From NCBI RefSeq assembly GCF_004016525.1, contig NZ_SACJ01000005.1:124001-188000 (forward strand): a stretch of 64,000 nucleotides of DNA. The letters run 5' to 3'. This DNA is from Flavobacterium sufflavum (GTDB lineage Bacteria > Bacteroidota > Bacteroidia > Flavobacteriales > Flavobacteriaceae). A program made the position numbers and the translations under genes. This document shows positions 25,804 through 34,922 of the stretch, one piece after another; positions within the stretch are counted from its first letter, which is position 1; each line of letters opens with the position of its first letter. Under the pieces are notes generated by a model. It did no database searches. It had not been told where the DNA came from and was given only the letters and a program-made list of their open reading frames with translations.

Positions 25804-26642
25804 ATATTTTAAATACGACTTCGAGTAGTTATTTTTTTTCAAGAACTTTAAATCTAATACTTTCTGTAAGATTTAATGCAAAAAAACCAATTGATTTTAT
25901 TGTTTGGGATATTGGATTAAAAAAAATCGAAAGATTTTTTTTAAGATGCTTTAAAGTCAAAGTCATAAAAGTTCCAAGTTTTTGCGAATTTTGGCGAGAC
26001 TGTTATACATGGAAGGCTTATATTTATCAAGAATCAAAAGAAAGGTTTTTCTTGCATCTTGATGCTGGAAACACAGTTCTTTGTGATATTGACATAATCT
26101 TTGAAATGATTAGGGAAAAAGGATATTTTTTTGTTGATCAAGGACAGTCATTGTTACAAATTGCTCCTGCTGAATATTTTAACTACTTTAAAATAGATGA
26201 TAGTCAGGACTATACTGTAATTGCAGCCGGAAATATTGGTTTTGATAGAAATAATGAAAATTTATCGAAAGTAATTAACATGTCGTATGAGTCTGCTCTA
26301 AAAGGAATGTGTCTTGGTTATTCGTTCGCTGAACGAAATAGGGCAGCTACCTCTGAATTTATAGTTCGTGATTGTGAAGTTTTTAGACATGATCAGACGG
26401 TTTTGAATTGTTGTCTAAGATCCAAAATAACAGATATTGATGTTTTACCACACTCAATTTATTCTGCTGTAAAAAGAAAAGATGATGTTAAGATACTTAA
26501 TCAGAGAAAACTATCGTATGAGTTTCTTTTAAAAAAAATAAATTTCACTTCAATTTTAGCCTATTTGTACTGTTTAATTAACGACTCTTTTTTTTATGTA
26601 AAGGTAAAGTGTGAGAGAATAGCAAAAAAAATTAAAAATTAA
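25800..26642 (+). CDS. Unassigned protein, possibly a GT-A-fold glycosyltransferase
   Basis: I do not recognise this 280-residue protein with confidence. It is soluble and has the segments RFFLHLDAGNTVLCDID near residue 80, VIAAGNIGFDRN near 140 and VFRHDQTVLNCCL near 197. A central hydrophobic strand ending in an acidic residue, followed by a later His-Asp-Gln, resembles the layout of GT8-like or related transferases that use a metal-bound nucleotide sugar. It overlaps both neighbours (wzx before, a family 2 transferase after), so it belongs to the same translation-coupled unit and most likely builds the repeat unit. Confidence 0.5.
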   Translation: MNILNTTSSSYFFSRTLNLILSVRFNAKKPIDFIVWDIGLKKIERFFLRCFKVKVIKVPSFCEFWRDCYTWKAYIYQESKERFFLHLDAGNTVLCDIDIIFEMIREKGYFFVDQGQSLLQIAPAEYFNYFKIDDSQDYTVIAAGNIGFDRNNENLSKVINMSYESALKGMCLGYSFAERNRAATSEFIVRDCEVFRHDQTVLNCCLRSKITDIDVLPHSIYSAVKRKDDVKILNQRKLSYEFLLKKINFTSILAYLYCLINDSFFYVKVKCERIAKKIKN

Positions 26643-27439
26643 TGATATCGATAATAATTGCAACGTACAACTCTGGTGCCACTCTACAAAGATGTTTGGA
26701 TTCTATTTATAAGCAAAATTTCACTTCCTATGAAATTTTAATAAAAGATGGTGGAAGTACTGATAATACAAATGAAATACTTAATAATAATGCTGAAAAA
26801 TTTTATTATTTAAAAAGTAGTCGTGATAATGGTGTATATGATGCTTGGAACGATTGTCTAAAAAAAATTAATGGAGATTGGTTTATATTCCTTGGTTCTG
26901 ATGATTATTTTGAAGATAGTGATTTTTTATTCAAAATGAATAATTATTTTCTGAATGCTAGTAAAAATACAAAAATCTTTTATGGTAAAAATAAAATTAT
27001 AAGTGATAACGGTGATTTTATAAGTGTCGTGGGAGATGATTGGGATATAGCGAAAAAAAAAATAAATTCTGTTATGACAATAAGGCATCCTGGTTGTTTT
27101 CATCACAAAAGCCTTTTGGAATTGGTTGGTTATTTCGATGACAAATTCAAAATAGTGGGAGATCATCATTATATTTTACGTTCCTTGAAATTTGGAGACC
27201 CGGTTTTTTATCCATTTATTGGTGTAGTTCATGCCCTCGGTGGAATTAGTACGAACCCAAAATTAGTAAGTAGGGTTATTCATGAAACTTACAAGTTAAG
27301 ACGTGATTTAAAGCTTGAGCCTTATATCATAATTGATTCTCATTTTATAAAAAGAATCATTATATTATGTATAATGTTTTTATTAGGAAAAAAATATGGC
27401 ACTAAACTTATAAATTTTATAGTTTTAAAAAAGAAATAA
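26642..27439 (+). CDS. Glycosyltransferase family 2
   Basis: The 265-residue product starts MISIIIATYNSGATLQRCLD, with YEILIKDGGSTDNT near residue 31 and DWFIFLGSDDYFED near 78 carrying the acidic metal-binding motif. A later IRHPGCFHHKSLLELVGYFD near 142 matches the acceptor-side region of WcaA-like enzymes. It should add one sugar to the lipid-linked repeat unit in the cytoplasm. Start overlaps the previous stop (TAATG) and its stop overlaps the next start in the same way, so translation is probably coupled. Confidence 0.85.
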   Translation: MISIIIATYNSGATLQRCLDSIYKQNFTSYEILIKDGGSTDNTNEILNNNAEKFYYLKSSRDNGVYDAWNDCLKKINGDWFIFLGSDDYFEDSDFLFKMNNYFLNASKNTKIFYGKNKIISDNGDFISVVGDDWDIAKKKINSVMTIRHPGCFHHKSLLELVGYFDDKFKIVGDHHYILRSLKFGDPVFYPFIGVVHALGGISTNPKLVSRVIHETYKLRRDLKLEPYIIIDSHFIKRIIILCIMFLLGKKYGTKLINFIVLKKK

Positions 27440-28662
27440 TGACTGAAATAAAGAAAGCCATAAAATCTTCAAATGCCGCTTTATTATTTAATTCTGCAAA
27501 ATATTTAACTATTTTTTTTTATTTTGTATATTCAGTTCTACCATCCATATATGTTTTGATTTCCATTAAATTAGAAGAACCAATTTTTTTTTGGTTGCAT
27601 CTTGAAACTCCTGTTCAAACAAATCTTGCAATTTTTCAAATACTAGGTTTTTTCATTTTATTGGCTACCGTTCCGAAATCTCCAAAAAACATTGTCGAAG
27701 GTAATTTGAAAGTTCAAGTTCCTATTATTATTATAAGGACAATAACGATTTTATTATTCATTATCACGCTTCCAGCTTTTTTTGAAATGCTGATTAAATC
27801 AAGATCTATTGCTGGAAGGGTTGATTTGTTTGCTTTGTCCGCTGTTATAGCTGATAAATATAAATTAAAGCTAGTCTTTTTACTGTTAAGTATTTTTGTA
27901 ACGTATTTAGTTTTTATTGGAAAGAAATTAATTTATCTATTATTTATGGTTCCGATTGTTTCTATTGAATTTATTTCTATGGGAAGGGTTTGGCCATTTG
28001 CTTTTTTTAGTATTTTTTTAATAGGTTACTTACATATTAAAAATAAATTCTTTTCTAGAAAAGGTTTAATATTGTGTTGTGTTTTTTTTGGATTATATTC
28101 AATGCTTAGACTGTTGGGGCAAGGAGCTGATCTAAATTTTCTTGATTCTACCATTTTTTTGTTTGGTGAATCTTTTAATACACAGCAGTCAATAGAGATT
28201 GCTCTAAGTGCATCTAATAAATTGACAGTTTTTGATGGGGTTGCAAATGTTTTATCTGAATTTTTGCCATTTGGAATTAAGTATCTAATTATTGATCCCG
28301 ATAAAACAGCAGTTAATATTATCGATAACTCAAAAGAAGCATTATATGGGTTTACTGATATGGGGTTTGGTAGCTCATGGGTGTCACAATTTATATTATA
28401 TTTTGGTAATAATTTCCTTTTTGCTTTATATCCTTTAATGTTGTCATTAAGTTTACGTTTATATTTAGAGTTATATAAAAAATCAGAGTTATTTAGTTTC
28501 TTTTATTTATATTTCTACATAAGTGGTCTTTTTATGTTTTTTAGATATGGTTTAAACCTTTCAATTACATATCCACTGCTAAATTGTTTTTATTGCTTAT
28601 TAATTTTCCTTCTACTAAAAGCTTTTTTTGAGATTTCATCAAAAAGTAGTACTAGTTTGTAA
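27439..28662 (+). CDS. wzy: Oligosaccharide repeat-unit polymerase Wzy
   Basis: The 407-residue protein has about ten to twelve hydrophobic segments and little sequence identity to well-known proteins, which is normal for Wzy. A larger loop between late segments (DPDKTAVNIIDNSKEALYGFTDMGFGSSWVSQF, residues about 285-320) corresponds to the periplasmic loop of polymerases; motifs such as GFGSSW are common there. Position next to Wzx and among glycosyltransferases supports the call. It would polymerise flipped repeat units in the periplasm. An O-antigen ligase is the main alternative, but it is less likely beside a flippase. Confidence 0.78.
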   Translation: MTEIKKAIKSSNAALLFNSAKYLTIFFYFVYSVLPSIYVLISIKLEEPIFFWLHLETPVQTNLAIFQILGFFILLATVPKSPKNIVEGNLKVQVPIIIIRTITILLFIITLPAFFEMLIKSRSIAGRVDLFALSAVIADKYKLKLVFLLLSIFVTYLVFIGKKLIYLLFMVPIVSIEFISMGRVWPFAFFSIFLIGYLHIKNKFFSRKGLILCCVFFGLYSMLRLLGQGADLNFLDSTIFLFGESFNTQQSIEIALSASNKLTVFDGVANVLSEFLPFGIKYLIIDPDKTAVNIIDNSKEALYGFTDMGFGSSWVSQFILYFGNNFLFALYPLMLSLSLRLYLELYKKSELFSFFYLYFYISGLFMFFRYGLNLSITYPLLNCFYCLLIFLLLKAFFEISSKSSTSL

Positions 28663-28790
28663 GTTATAGTTATTTTTTGATTTCTAAAATTTTGATTGAA
28701 TTAATGAAAATTAGAAATTAATTAATAAATTTTACTTTCTTTTTAACATAAATAAATTTTACGATTTTATTATTTAAGATTAACATATAA

Positions 28791-29834
28791 ATGAAAATAG
28801 CATATATCTTGCCATCACTCATAAATAAGGGGCCTGTAATTGTTGCACACACCATTATAAAAAACATAGTTCAAAAAGTTGAAAAAATTGATGTTTACTA
28901 TTTTGATGATGATTTAGTACTAGAATTTCCTTGTACTACGCAAAAAATAGATATGAATGTCCCTATAAATTTTGATCAGTATGATATAATTCATACACAT
29001 GGATTTCGTCCAGATCGATATATTAAAAAATGGAGATCAAAGATTTTGAAAGCAAAAACTGTTAGTACGATACATGCTGATATTGCTGAAGATTTTAAAT
29101 ATGGTTACAATAAATTATTTTCAATGATTTTCACTCCAATATGGTTGAACATGATGAAGAAACATGATGCAGTTGTAGTTATTTCAAATAAATTAAAATT
29201 TTTATATAATAACAAGTTTAAAAATCTTTATAGAATCTATAATGGAGTAGATATTGAATTAGATGAATTATTTTTAGATCAACAATTTGTAGAAAAAATT
29301 AATAAACTTAAAAAGAGAAATTTTAAAATTATTGGTTCATATGCAGCAATTAATAAAAGAAAAGGTATAGATCAGGTTGTTAGACTTTTAAATAAAAGAA
29401 ATGATCTTGCCTTGGTTTTTATCGGCGAAGGAAAGGAGATTGAAAAATTGAAAAATCTTGCTCAAGAACTAAATGTGCTTGAACAAATTATTTTTCTTCC
29501 TTATCTGAAACGACCTTACAACTATGTTCACCTATTTGATGTCTACATTATGCCATCAAGAAGTGAAGGTTTTGGTTTAGCAATGGTTGAAGCTGCTCTT
29601 ACTAGAACTGCAATAGTCTGTTCCGATATTGAAGTATTTCGTGAAATTTTTACTGAAGACGAAGCCACTTTTTTTACCTTAGAAGATATTAAATCTTTAG
29701 ATTACGCAATCACTGAATCTTTAGAAACAAAAATTATGAAATCTAATAATGCTTTACTAAAAGCAAAGAATAATTTTAGTGGAGAAAAAATGGGAGAGAA
29801 CTATTTGAAATTTTATTCGCAAATTGTAAAATAA
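28791..29834 (+). CDS. Glycosyltransferase family 4 (GT-B)
   Basis: The 347-residue protein starts MKIAYILPSLINKGPVIVAH, with the acceptor-side pattern DIIHTHGFRPDRY near residue 66. The donor-side half has VFIGEGKEIEKLKNLAQEL near 205 and the nucleotide-sugar motif YIMPSRSEGFGLAMVEAAL near 252, including the Glu-x7-Glu pair. This is a retaining family 4 enzyme; the sugar is unknown. A 128-bp AT-rich gap with no visible feature separates it from wzy. Confidence 0.87.
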   Translation: MKIAYILPSLINKGPVIVAHTIIKNIVQKVEKIDVYYFDDDLVLEFPCTTQKIDMNVPINFDQYDIIHTHGFRPDRYIKKWRSKILKAKTVSTIHADIAEDFKYGYNKLFSMIFTPIWLNMMKKHDAVVVISNKLKFLYNNKFKNLYRIYNGVDIELDELFLDQQFVEKINKLKKRNFKIIGSYAAINKRKGIDQVVRLLNKRNDLALVFIGEGKEIEKLKNLAQELNVLEQIIFLPYLKRPYNYVHLFDVYIMPSRSEGFGLAMVEAALTRTAIVCSDIEVFREIFTEDEATFFTLEDIKSLDYAITESLETKIMKSNNALLKAKNNFSGEKMGENYLKFYSQIVK

Positions 29835-29881
29835 TTATAATAGTTAATTTTATGGAATTATTTGCTCTAAAAATTGAATAA

Positions 29882-30670
29882 ATGAATATTAAAATAACAT
29901 CATGTATTGTTTTATACAAAAATGATCAAAAAATGTTGCATGAAGCAATACATTCTTTTCTTGATACAGATTTGAATGTTAAATTGTTTTTAGTAGACAA
30001 TTCACCTACTGATGAATTAAAAAATCTTGTTAGCGATTCGAGAATTGAATATATTCATAATCCTGTGAATCCTGGTTTTGGAGCTTCACATAATATAGCA
30101 ATTAATAAAGCTTTTGAATTGGGCTCTGATTATCATTTGGTTTTAAATCCTGATATTTATTTTGAAAAAGGAATTTTAGAAAAACTTTGTGACTTTATGG
30201 ATTCTAACTTAAATGTTGGGCATATAATGCCTAAGGTTACTTATCCAAACGGAGAGTTTCAGTATTTATGCAAAACCAATCCTACTTTTTTTGATTTATT
30301 CGCCAGAGGTTTTATGCCTTCATTTTTTAAAAAGACTTTTCAAAAGAGGATGGATGAATATGAGTATAAAAATCAGGATTATAATAAGATTATATACGAT
30401 ATACCCTATTTATCAGGCTGTTTTATGTTTTTAAGAACTGAAGTTTTAAAACAAGTAGGTTTTTTTGATGATAGAATTTTTATGTATTTAGAAGATGCCG
30501 ATTTGACAAGACGTTTTTTAGAAGTTTCCAGAACAGCATATTACCCTGAAGCTCATGTATATCATCATTTTGCAAAACTTACTCATAAGAAATTAAAATT
30601 TAAATGGATAACTGTTGAAAGTGCAATTATCTATTTTAATAAATGGGGTTGGTTAAAAAGTTTTTATTAA
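29882..30670 (+). CDS. Glycosyltransferase family 2, rhamnosyltransferase-like
   Basis: The 262-residue product has SCIVLYKNDQKMLHEAIHSF at the N-terminus, LFLVDNSPTDEL near 36, NPVNPGFGASHNIAI near 60 and the metal site LVLNPDIYFE near 86. A membrane-near PYLSGCFMFLRTEVLKQVGFFD near 172 and FMYLEDADLTRRF near 198 follow. The NPGFG and EDxD patterns match WbbL/RfbF-type rhamnosyltransferases. dTDP-rhamnose genes lie downstream (33981-39654), so L-rhamnose is a reasonable donor, although family 2 sequences do not fix donors well. Confidence 0.83.
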   Translation: MNIKITSCIVLYKNDQKMLHEAIHSFLDTDLNVKLFLVDNSPTDELKNLVSDSRIEYIHNPVNPGFGASHNIAINKAFELGSDYHLVLNPDIYFEKGILEKLCDFMDSNLNVGHIMPKVTYPNGEFQYLCKTNPTFFDLFARGFMPSFFKKTFQKRMDEYEYKNQDYNKIIYDIPYLSGCFMFLRTEVLKQVGFFDDRIFMYLEDADLTRRFLEVSRTAYYPEAHVYHHFAKLTHKKLKFKWITVESAIIYFNKWGWLKSFY

Positions 30671-30672
30671 AT

Positions 30673-31569
30673 ATGAGTGTTCTTATTACAGGTAGTAGTG
30701 GTTTTTTAGGAGGTCTTCTAAAAAATGGTTTTAAGGATGAAAAAGTTTTTGAATTAAATCGAAGGAGTGGTAATTATCAATGTTCTTTAGCTAAAGCAAT
30801 TCCTAATTTTAATGAAACATTTGATTTTGTTATTCACTCTGCAGGAAAAGCACATAGTGTTCCAAAAACAGATGTTGAGAAACAGGAATTTTACGATATT
30901 AATGTAATAGGAACGTCAAATTTGTTAAAAGGCCTAGAGTTTAGTGGAATTCCTAAACAATTCGTTTTTATAAGTTCAGTTTCGGTTTATGGTCAGGAAT
31001 ATGGAAGCGATATAGATGAGAAATTTGCATTGGCTGCAATAGATCCTTATGGTTTAAGTAAAATAGAAGCAGAAATTCTTGTGCAGGAATGGTGTAAAAA
31101 ACACAATGTAGTTTGTACTATTTTAAGATTGCCTCTTTTAGTAGGTAAAAATCCTCCCGGGAATTTAGGAGCTATGCTAAAGGCTATTGAGAAAGGATAT
31201 TATTTTAATATTGATGATGGTAAAGCGAGAAAAAGTATGGTATTGGCAGAAGATGTTGCTGCTTTTATTCCTAAAGTGGCAGCTGTTGGAGGAATCTACA
31301 ATTTAACTGATGGAGTTCATCCTGATTTTAATGAATTAAGTGTTGCCATTGCAAAACAGAAAAATAAGAAAAGACCTTTTAATATACCATTAGTGATTGC
31401 AAAGTTAATGGGATATGCAGGTGATTTGATAGGTAATAAAGCACCAATCAATTCAATGAAACTTAAAAAAATTACTTCCGATTTGACTTTTGATGATTCT
31501 AAAGCGAGAGAATTGTTGGGGTGGAAACCACAATCGGTTTTGGAATATTTGAAAAATAATAATTTGTAA
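30673..31569 (+). CDS. NAD-dependent nucleotide-sugar epimerase/4-ketoreductase
   Basis: The preferred start is ATG at 30673, giving 298 residues from MSVLITGSSGFLGGLLKNG; an upstream in-frame ATG at 30643 would overlap the previous gene by 28 bases. TGSSGFLGG is the NAD site, FISSVSVYGQEYG lies near 103, and the catalytic Tyr and Lys are in DPYGLSKIEAEIL near 132. The VHSAGKAH-type variant HSAGKAHSVPKTD and LPLLVGKNPPGNL resemble WbpV/Fnl-type reductases that reduce UDP-4-keto-6-deoxy-GlcNAc to UDP-QuiNAc or UDP-FucNAc. The 4,6-dehydratase at 42430 could provide that substrate and the WecA-like transferase at 39712 could use the product. Exact substrate remains inferred. Confidence 0.75.
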   Translation: MSVLITGSSGFLGGLLKNGFKDEKVFELNRRSGNYQCSLAKAIPNFNETFDFVIHSAGKAHSVPKTDVEKQEFYDINVIGTSNLLKGLEFSGIPKQFVFISSVSVYGQEYGSDIDEKFALAAIDPYGLSKIEAEILVQEWCKKHNVVCTILRLPLLVGKNPPGNLGAMLKAIEKGYYFNIDDGKARKSMVLAEDVAAFIPKVAAVGGIYNLTDGVHPDFNELSVAIAKQKNKKRPFNIPLVIAKLMGYAGDLIGNKAPINSMKLKKITSDLTFDDSKARELLGWKPQSVLEYLKNNNL

Positions 31570-31578
31570 AATAAGTTT

Positions 31579-31607
31579 TAAACTATTTTTTTTTTTGGAA
31601 TAGTTTA
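31579..31607 (+). terminator. Weak hairpin with T-run before gmd
   Basis: TAAACTATT and AATAGTTTA form a nine-base stem around a T-rich loop of 11 bases. The T-run is in the loop rather than after the stem, so termination efficiency is uncertain. Confidence 0.35.
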
Positions 31608-31645
31608 GGACTATAAATAAAAATATTTTAAGGATAAAAAATAAT

Positions 31646-32764
31646 ATGAAAACAGCCCTTATCACAGGAATTACAGGACAAGATGGTTCGTACCTGGCAG
31701 AATTATTATTAGAAAAAGGATATATGGTTCATGGAGTTAAAAGAAGAGCATCTTCTTTTAATACCCAAAGAATCGATCATTTATATCAGGATTTACATCA
31801 AGATCATGTGAATTTTAAGCTACACTATGGTGATTTAACAGACTCTACTAATATTATTAGAATTATTCAAGAGGTGCAACCGGATGAAATATATAATTTA
31901 GGAGCCATGAGTCATGTAAAGGTGTCTTTTGATTCTCCTGAATATGTGGCTAATGTTGACGGTATTGGTACCCTTCGTATTTTGGAGGCGGTGCGTATTT
32001 TAGGTTTGGAAAAGAAATGCCGTATTTATCAGGCTTCTACTTCGGAGTTGTATGGTGGTTTGGCTGAGAATAAAAACGAAAAAGGATTGTACGATGAGCA
32101 TTCTCCTTTTTATCCACGTTCACCTTATGGAGCGGCTAAAATTTATGGTTTCTGGATCACCAAAAATTATAGAGAAGCTTATAATATGTTTGCCTGTAAC
32201 GGAATTCTTTTTAATCACGAATCGCCTCGTCGAGGAGAAACTTTTGTGACCCGTAAAATTACTATGGCTACTGCTGCCATAGCCTTAGGAGTGCAAGATT
32301 GTCTGTATTTGGGTAATTTGGATGCACAACGTGACTGGGGGCATGCTAAAGATTATGTAGAAGCAATGTGGCGTATTTTACAACAAGATCTAGCAGAAGA
32401 TTATGTGATTGCTATGGGAGAAACTACTTATGTGCGTGATTTTGTTAGTATGTCGTTTGCAGAAGTAGGTATCGAAATCGAATTTAGAGGAGAAGGGGTT
32501 AATGAAAAAGGCTATGTTGCTTCTTGTTCTAATCCGGATTATCAATTGGAAATCGGTAAACAAGTAATTGCTGTTGATCCCCAATATTTCCGTCCAACGG
32601 AAGTAGATTTACTTATCGGAGACCCTACCAAATCGAAAACCCAATTGGGATGGGTGCCTAAATATGATTTAAAAGGATTGGTAGAAGAGATGATGGCGTC
32701 TGATTTGGTATATGTTCAAAGGGAAAAGATGTTAAAAGAAGTTAGATCGGCTATTAAATATTAA
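31646..32764 (+). CDS. gmd: GDP-mannose 4,6-dehydratase (first copy)
   Basis: This enzyme turns GDP-mannose into GDP-4-keto-6-deoxymannose, the first step to GDP-L-fucose. The 372-residue protein has [20 protein letters not shown] from residue 6, [19 protein letters not shown] near 34, [20 protein letters not shown] near 87, and the active-site Tyr-Lys in [13 protein letters not shown]. The C-terminal [22 protein letters not shown] is a family hallmark. It pairs with the Fcl at 32989, separated by a 224-bp repeat-filled gap. A second gmd/fcl pair lies at 61281-63519, so the activity is duplicated. Confidence 0.97.
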   Translation: MKTALITGITGQDGSYLAELLLEKGYMVHGVKRRASSFNTQRIDHLYQDLHQDHVNFKLHYGDLTDSTNIIRIIQEVQPDEIYNLGAMSHVKVSFDSPEYVANVDGIGTLRILEAVRILGLEKKCRIYQASTSELYGGLAENKNEKGLYDEHSPFYPRSPYGAAKIYGFWITKNYREAYNMFACNGILFNHESPRRGETFVTRKITMATAAIALGVQDCLYLGNLDAQRDWGHAKDYVEAMWRILQQDLAEDYVIAMGETTYVRDFVSMSFAEVGIEIEFRGEGVNEKGYVASCSNPDYQLEIGKQVIAVDPQYFRPTEVDLLIGDPTKSKTQLGWVPKYDLKGLVEEMMASDLVYVQREKMLKEVRSAIKY

Positions 32765-32988
32765 TTTTACTAGTCGGTTATGAGTCCCGATAGCTATCGG
32801 GATGAGTTGTGCCTCTCGACTACGCTCGAGGTGACAAACTAGACTGCGCTCTGGATGACATGCTCGAGGTGACAGATGGGGTTGTCAGTTATGAGATTTA
32901 TGTTGCTTAATTTTTGCGACTCTAATCTTATATGACGTTCAATTCCTATTCTAAAATTTTAGTTTGATATAGATTTTTATTATAAAAA
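32765..32988. repeat. Repeat cluster between gmd and fcl
   Basis: The perfect palindrome TCCCGATAGCTATCGGGA is at 32785-32802. It is followed by CTCTCGACTACGCTCGAGGTGACA at about 32813 and degenerate copies (ACTGCGCTCTGGATGACA, GCTCGAGGTGACAG), then a GTTGTCAGTTATGAG remnant near 32881. No gene is visible. The cluster splits two genes that are usually adjacent. Confidence 0.75.
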
Positions 32989-33921
32989 ATGAATAAACAA
33001 GATAAAATATACATAGCAGGCCACCGTGGAATGGTGGGGTCTGCTATTTTACGCCAACTTAAAGCGGAAGGATATACTAATTTTATATTAAAAACTTCTT
33101 CGGAGTTAGATTTAAGAAATCAACAGGCTGTAGCTAATTTTTTTGAACAAGAAAAACCGGATTACGTTTTTTTAGCAGCAGCAAAAGTAGGAGGAATTGT
33201 TGCAAACAATACTTACAGAGGTGATTTTATATATGAGAACCTGATGATTCAAAATAACGTAATCCATCAGTCCCATGTTAATGGCGTGAAGAAATTGATG
33301 TTTCTGGGTTCTTCCTGTATTTATCCTAAAATGGCACCGCAGCCATTAAAAGAAGAGTATTTGTTGACTGGGCTTTTGGAGCCAACTAATGAACCTTATG
33401 CTATTGCTAAAATTGCGGGTATCAAAATGTGTGATGGCTATAGAGAGCAGTTTGGGTGTGATTTTATTTCAGTTATGCCAACCAATTTATACGGTCCTAA
33501 TGATAATTACGATTTAAAAAACTCTCATGTACTTCCTGCGATGCTTAGAAAATTTATTACAGCAAAGCGTAATGGAGATGCATCGGTAACGATTTGGGGA
33601 ACAGGAAGTCCTAAAAGAGAGTTTTTACATGCTGATGATTTAGCTGCTGCCTGTTTGTTTTTAATGAAAAATTATAGTGATTCAGGTCTGGTTAATATCG
33701 GTATTGGTGAAGATATTTCAATATTGGAATTGGCTCAGCTTGTGAAAAAAATAGTTGGTTTTGAAGGCGATATCCTGACAGATACAACAAAACCTGATGG
33801 TACGCCACGTAAACTAATGGATGTTTCAAAATTAAGTGGTTTAGGCTGGAAAGCTAAGATAACTTTAGAAGAAGGAATCCGGAAAGTGTACGACGAAATA
33901 AAAGATACAGCTTGGGAATAG
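32989..33921 (+). CDS. fcl: GDP-L-fucose synthase (first copy)
   Basis: Fcl epimerises C-3 and C-5 and reduces C-4 of GDP-4-keto-6-deoxymannose with NADPH. The 310-residue product has [18 protein letters not shown] from residue 7, [17 protein letters not shown] near 64, [19 protein letters not shown] near 104, and the catalytic YAIAK near 137. Length matches the standard 310-320-residue enzyme. Compare the longer second copy at 62398. Confidence 0.96.
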   Translation: MNKQDKIYIAGHRGMVGSAILRQLKAEGYTNFILKTSSELDLRNQQAVANFFEQEKPDYVFLAAAKVGGIVANNTYRGDFIYENLMIQNNVIHQSHVNGVKKLMFLGSSCIYPKMAPQPLKEEYLLTGLLEPTNEPYAIAKIAGIKMCDGYREQFGCDFISVMPTNLYGPNDNYDLKNSHVLPAMLRKFITAKRNGDASVTIWGTGSPKREFLHADDLAAACLFLMKNYSDSGLVNIGIGEDISILELAQLVKKIVGFEGDILTDTTKPDGTPRKLMDVSKLSGLGWKAKITLEEGIRKVYDEIKDTAWE

Positions 33922-33980
33922 CTATTTAATATTCGTTTTCGAATTGAATAAATTATAAATATTGAAAATATATAATCAAC

Positions 33981-34529
33981 ATGACTATTGAAAAAACAGC
34001 AATAGAAGATTTGGTAATCATCAACCCCACCGTATTTGAGGATTCGCGTGGGTATTTTTTTGAAGCCTACAATCAGGCAAAATTCCATGAAAATGGTATT
34101 AATTATAAATTCATACAAGACAATCAGTCTTTCTCCAAAAGAGGGGTGATTCGCGGCTTGCATTTACAGATTAATCCTTTTGCTCAAGCGAAATTAGTTC
34201 GTGTTTTAGAAGGAGAAATTCTGGATGTGGCTGTAGATTTGCGTAAAAATTCACCCACTTATGGACAACATGTTAGTGTGGTGTTGAGTGCTGAGAATAA
34301 AAAACAATTGATGGTACCACACGGTTTTGCACATGGATTTTCGGTTTTGAGTGAAACAGCTTCTGTTCTATACAAAGTAGATCAGTTGTATCACAAGGAA
34401 AGCGAAAGAGGAATTCGGTATGATGATCCTACCTTGGCGATTGATTGGCAATTAGATCCAGCTGAGGTAATTGTATCGGAGAAAGATTTGGTGTTGCCGG
34501 GTTTTAAGGATATTGATTGGGAGTTTTAA
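33981..34529 (+). CDS. rfbC: dTDP-4-dehydrorhamnose 3,5-epimerase
   Basis: This cupin-fold enzyme is the third step to dTDP-L-rhamnose. The 182-residue product has VFEDSRGYFFEAYNQAKF near residue 18, the catalytic histidine in RGVIRGLHLQINPFAQAKL near 58, VPHGFAHGFSVLSE near 112 and the tyrosine segment VDQLYHKESERGIRYDDP near 132. Order rfbC, then rfbD (35944), rfbB (37279) and rfbA (38782) completes the pathway, but the four genes are interrupted by a hypothetical gene, repeat arrays and two GxxExxY genes. Confidence 0.96.
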   Translation: MTIEKTAIEDLVIINPTVFEDSRGYFFEAYNQAKFHENGINYKFIQDNQSFSKRGVIRGLHLQINPFAQAKLVRVLEGEILDVAVDLRKNSPTYGQHVSVVLSAENKKQLMVPHGFAHGFSVLSETASVLYKVDQLYHKESERGIRYDDPTLAIDWQLDPAEVIVSEKDLVLPGFKDIDWEF

Positions 34530-34532
34530 AAT

Positions 34533-34580
34533 GCGAATTAAAAACGAATTAACACGAATTAACACGAATTGTCACGAATT
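34533..34580. repeat. ACGAATT array, about 10-bp period, without a passenger gene
   Basis: Five CGAATT units are spaced 10-11 bases apart directly after the rfbC stop. The same unit frames both GxxExxY genes downstream. Here no GxxExxY gene follows, so this looks like a solo array. Confidence 0.8.
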
Positions 34581-34616
34581 TATCTAATCTAAATCGAGAA
34601 TTAGCATTATATGGGT

Positions 34617-34860
34617 TGTCAGTTGTCGGTTGTCGGTTGTGAGTTGTTAGTTATGAGTTCCGATAGCAATCTGGATGAGTTATTGGGTGAGCCTCTCGAC
34701 TTCGCTCGAGGTGACATAGATAATACATGTTGTGAGTTCCGATCCCGATAGCTATCGGGACTATAGGGATGAGATGTGTCTCTCGCCCTTCGACAAGCTC
34801 AGGGTGACAGCTCGAGATGACAGTTTTATAAAAATGCGTTAAAATGTGTCTAAACGCATT
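34617..34860. repeat. Mixed repeat cluster before the hypothetical gene
   Basis: GTTGTCAGTTGTCGG units (34617-34660) are followed by the CTCTCGACTTCGCTCGAGGTGACA family (34690) and the palindrome TCCCGATAGCTATCGGGA (34743-34760). A CTCGCCCTTCGACAAGCTC hairpin-like stretch (34784) and a small perfect hairpin AATGCGTT/AACGCATT (34833-34860) complete the cluster. Together with the ACGAATT array it fills the 393-bp gap. Confidence 0.78.
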
Positions 34861-34922
34861 AAATTGTATTGAAAATTCGGTTTAAAGTAATGAATATAAT
34901 TCTTACTTTTAAAAGAAAAGAT

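Noticed and set aside
31587..31597. Run of 11 T residues as a phase-variation tract
   Set aside because: It is intergenic within a weak hairpin and the whole region is very AT-rich. No coding frame would be switched.
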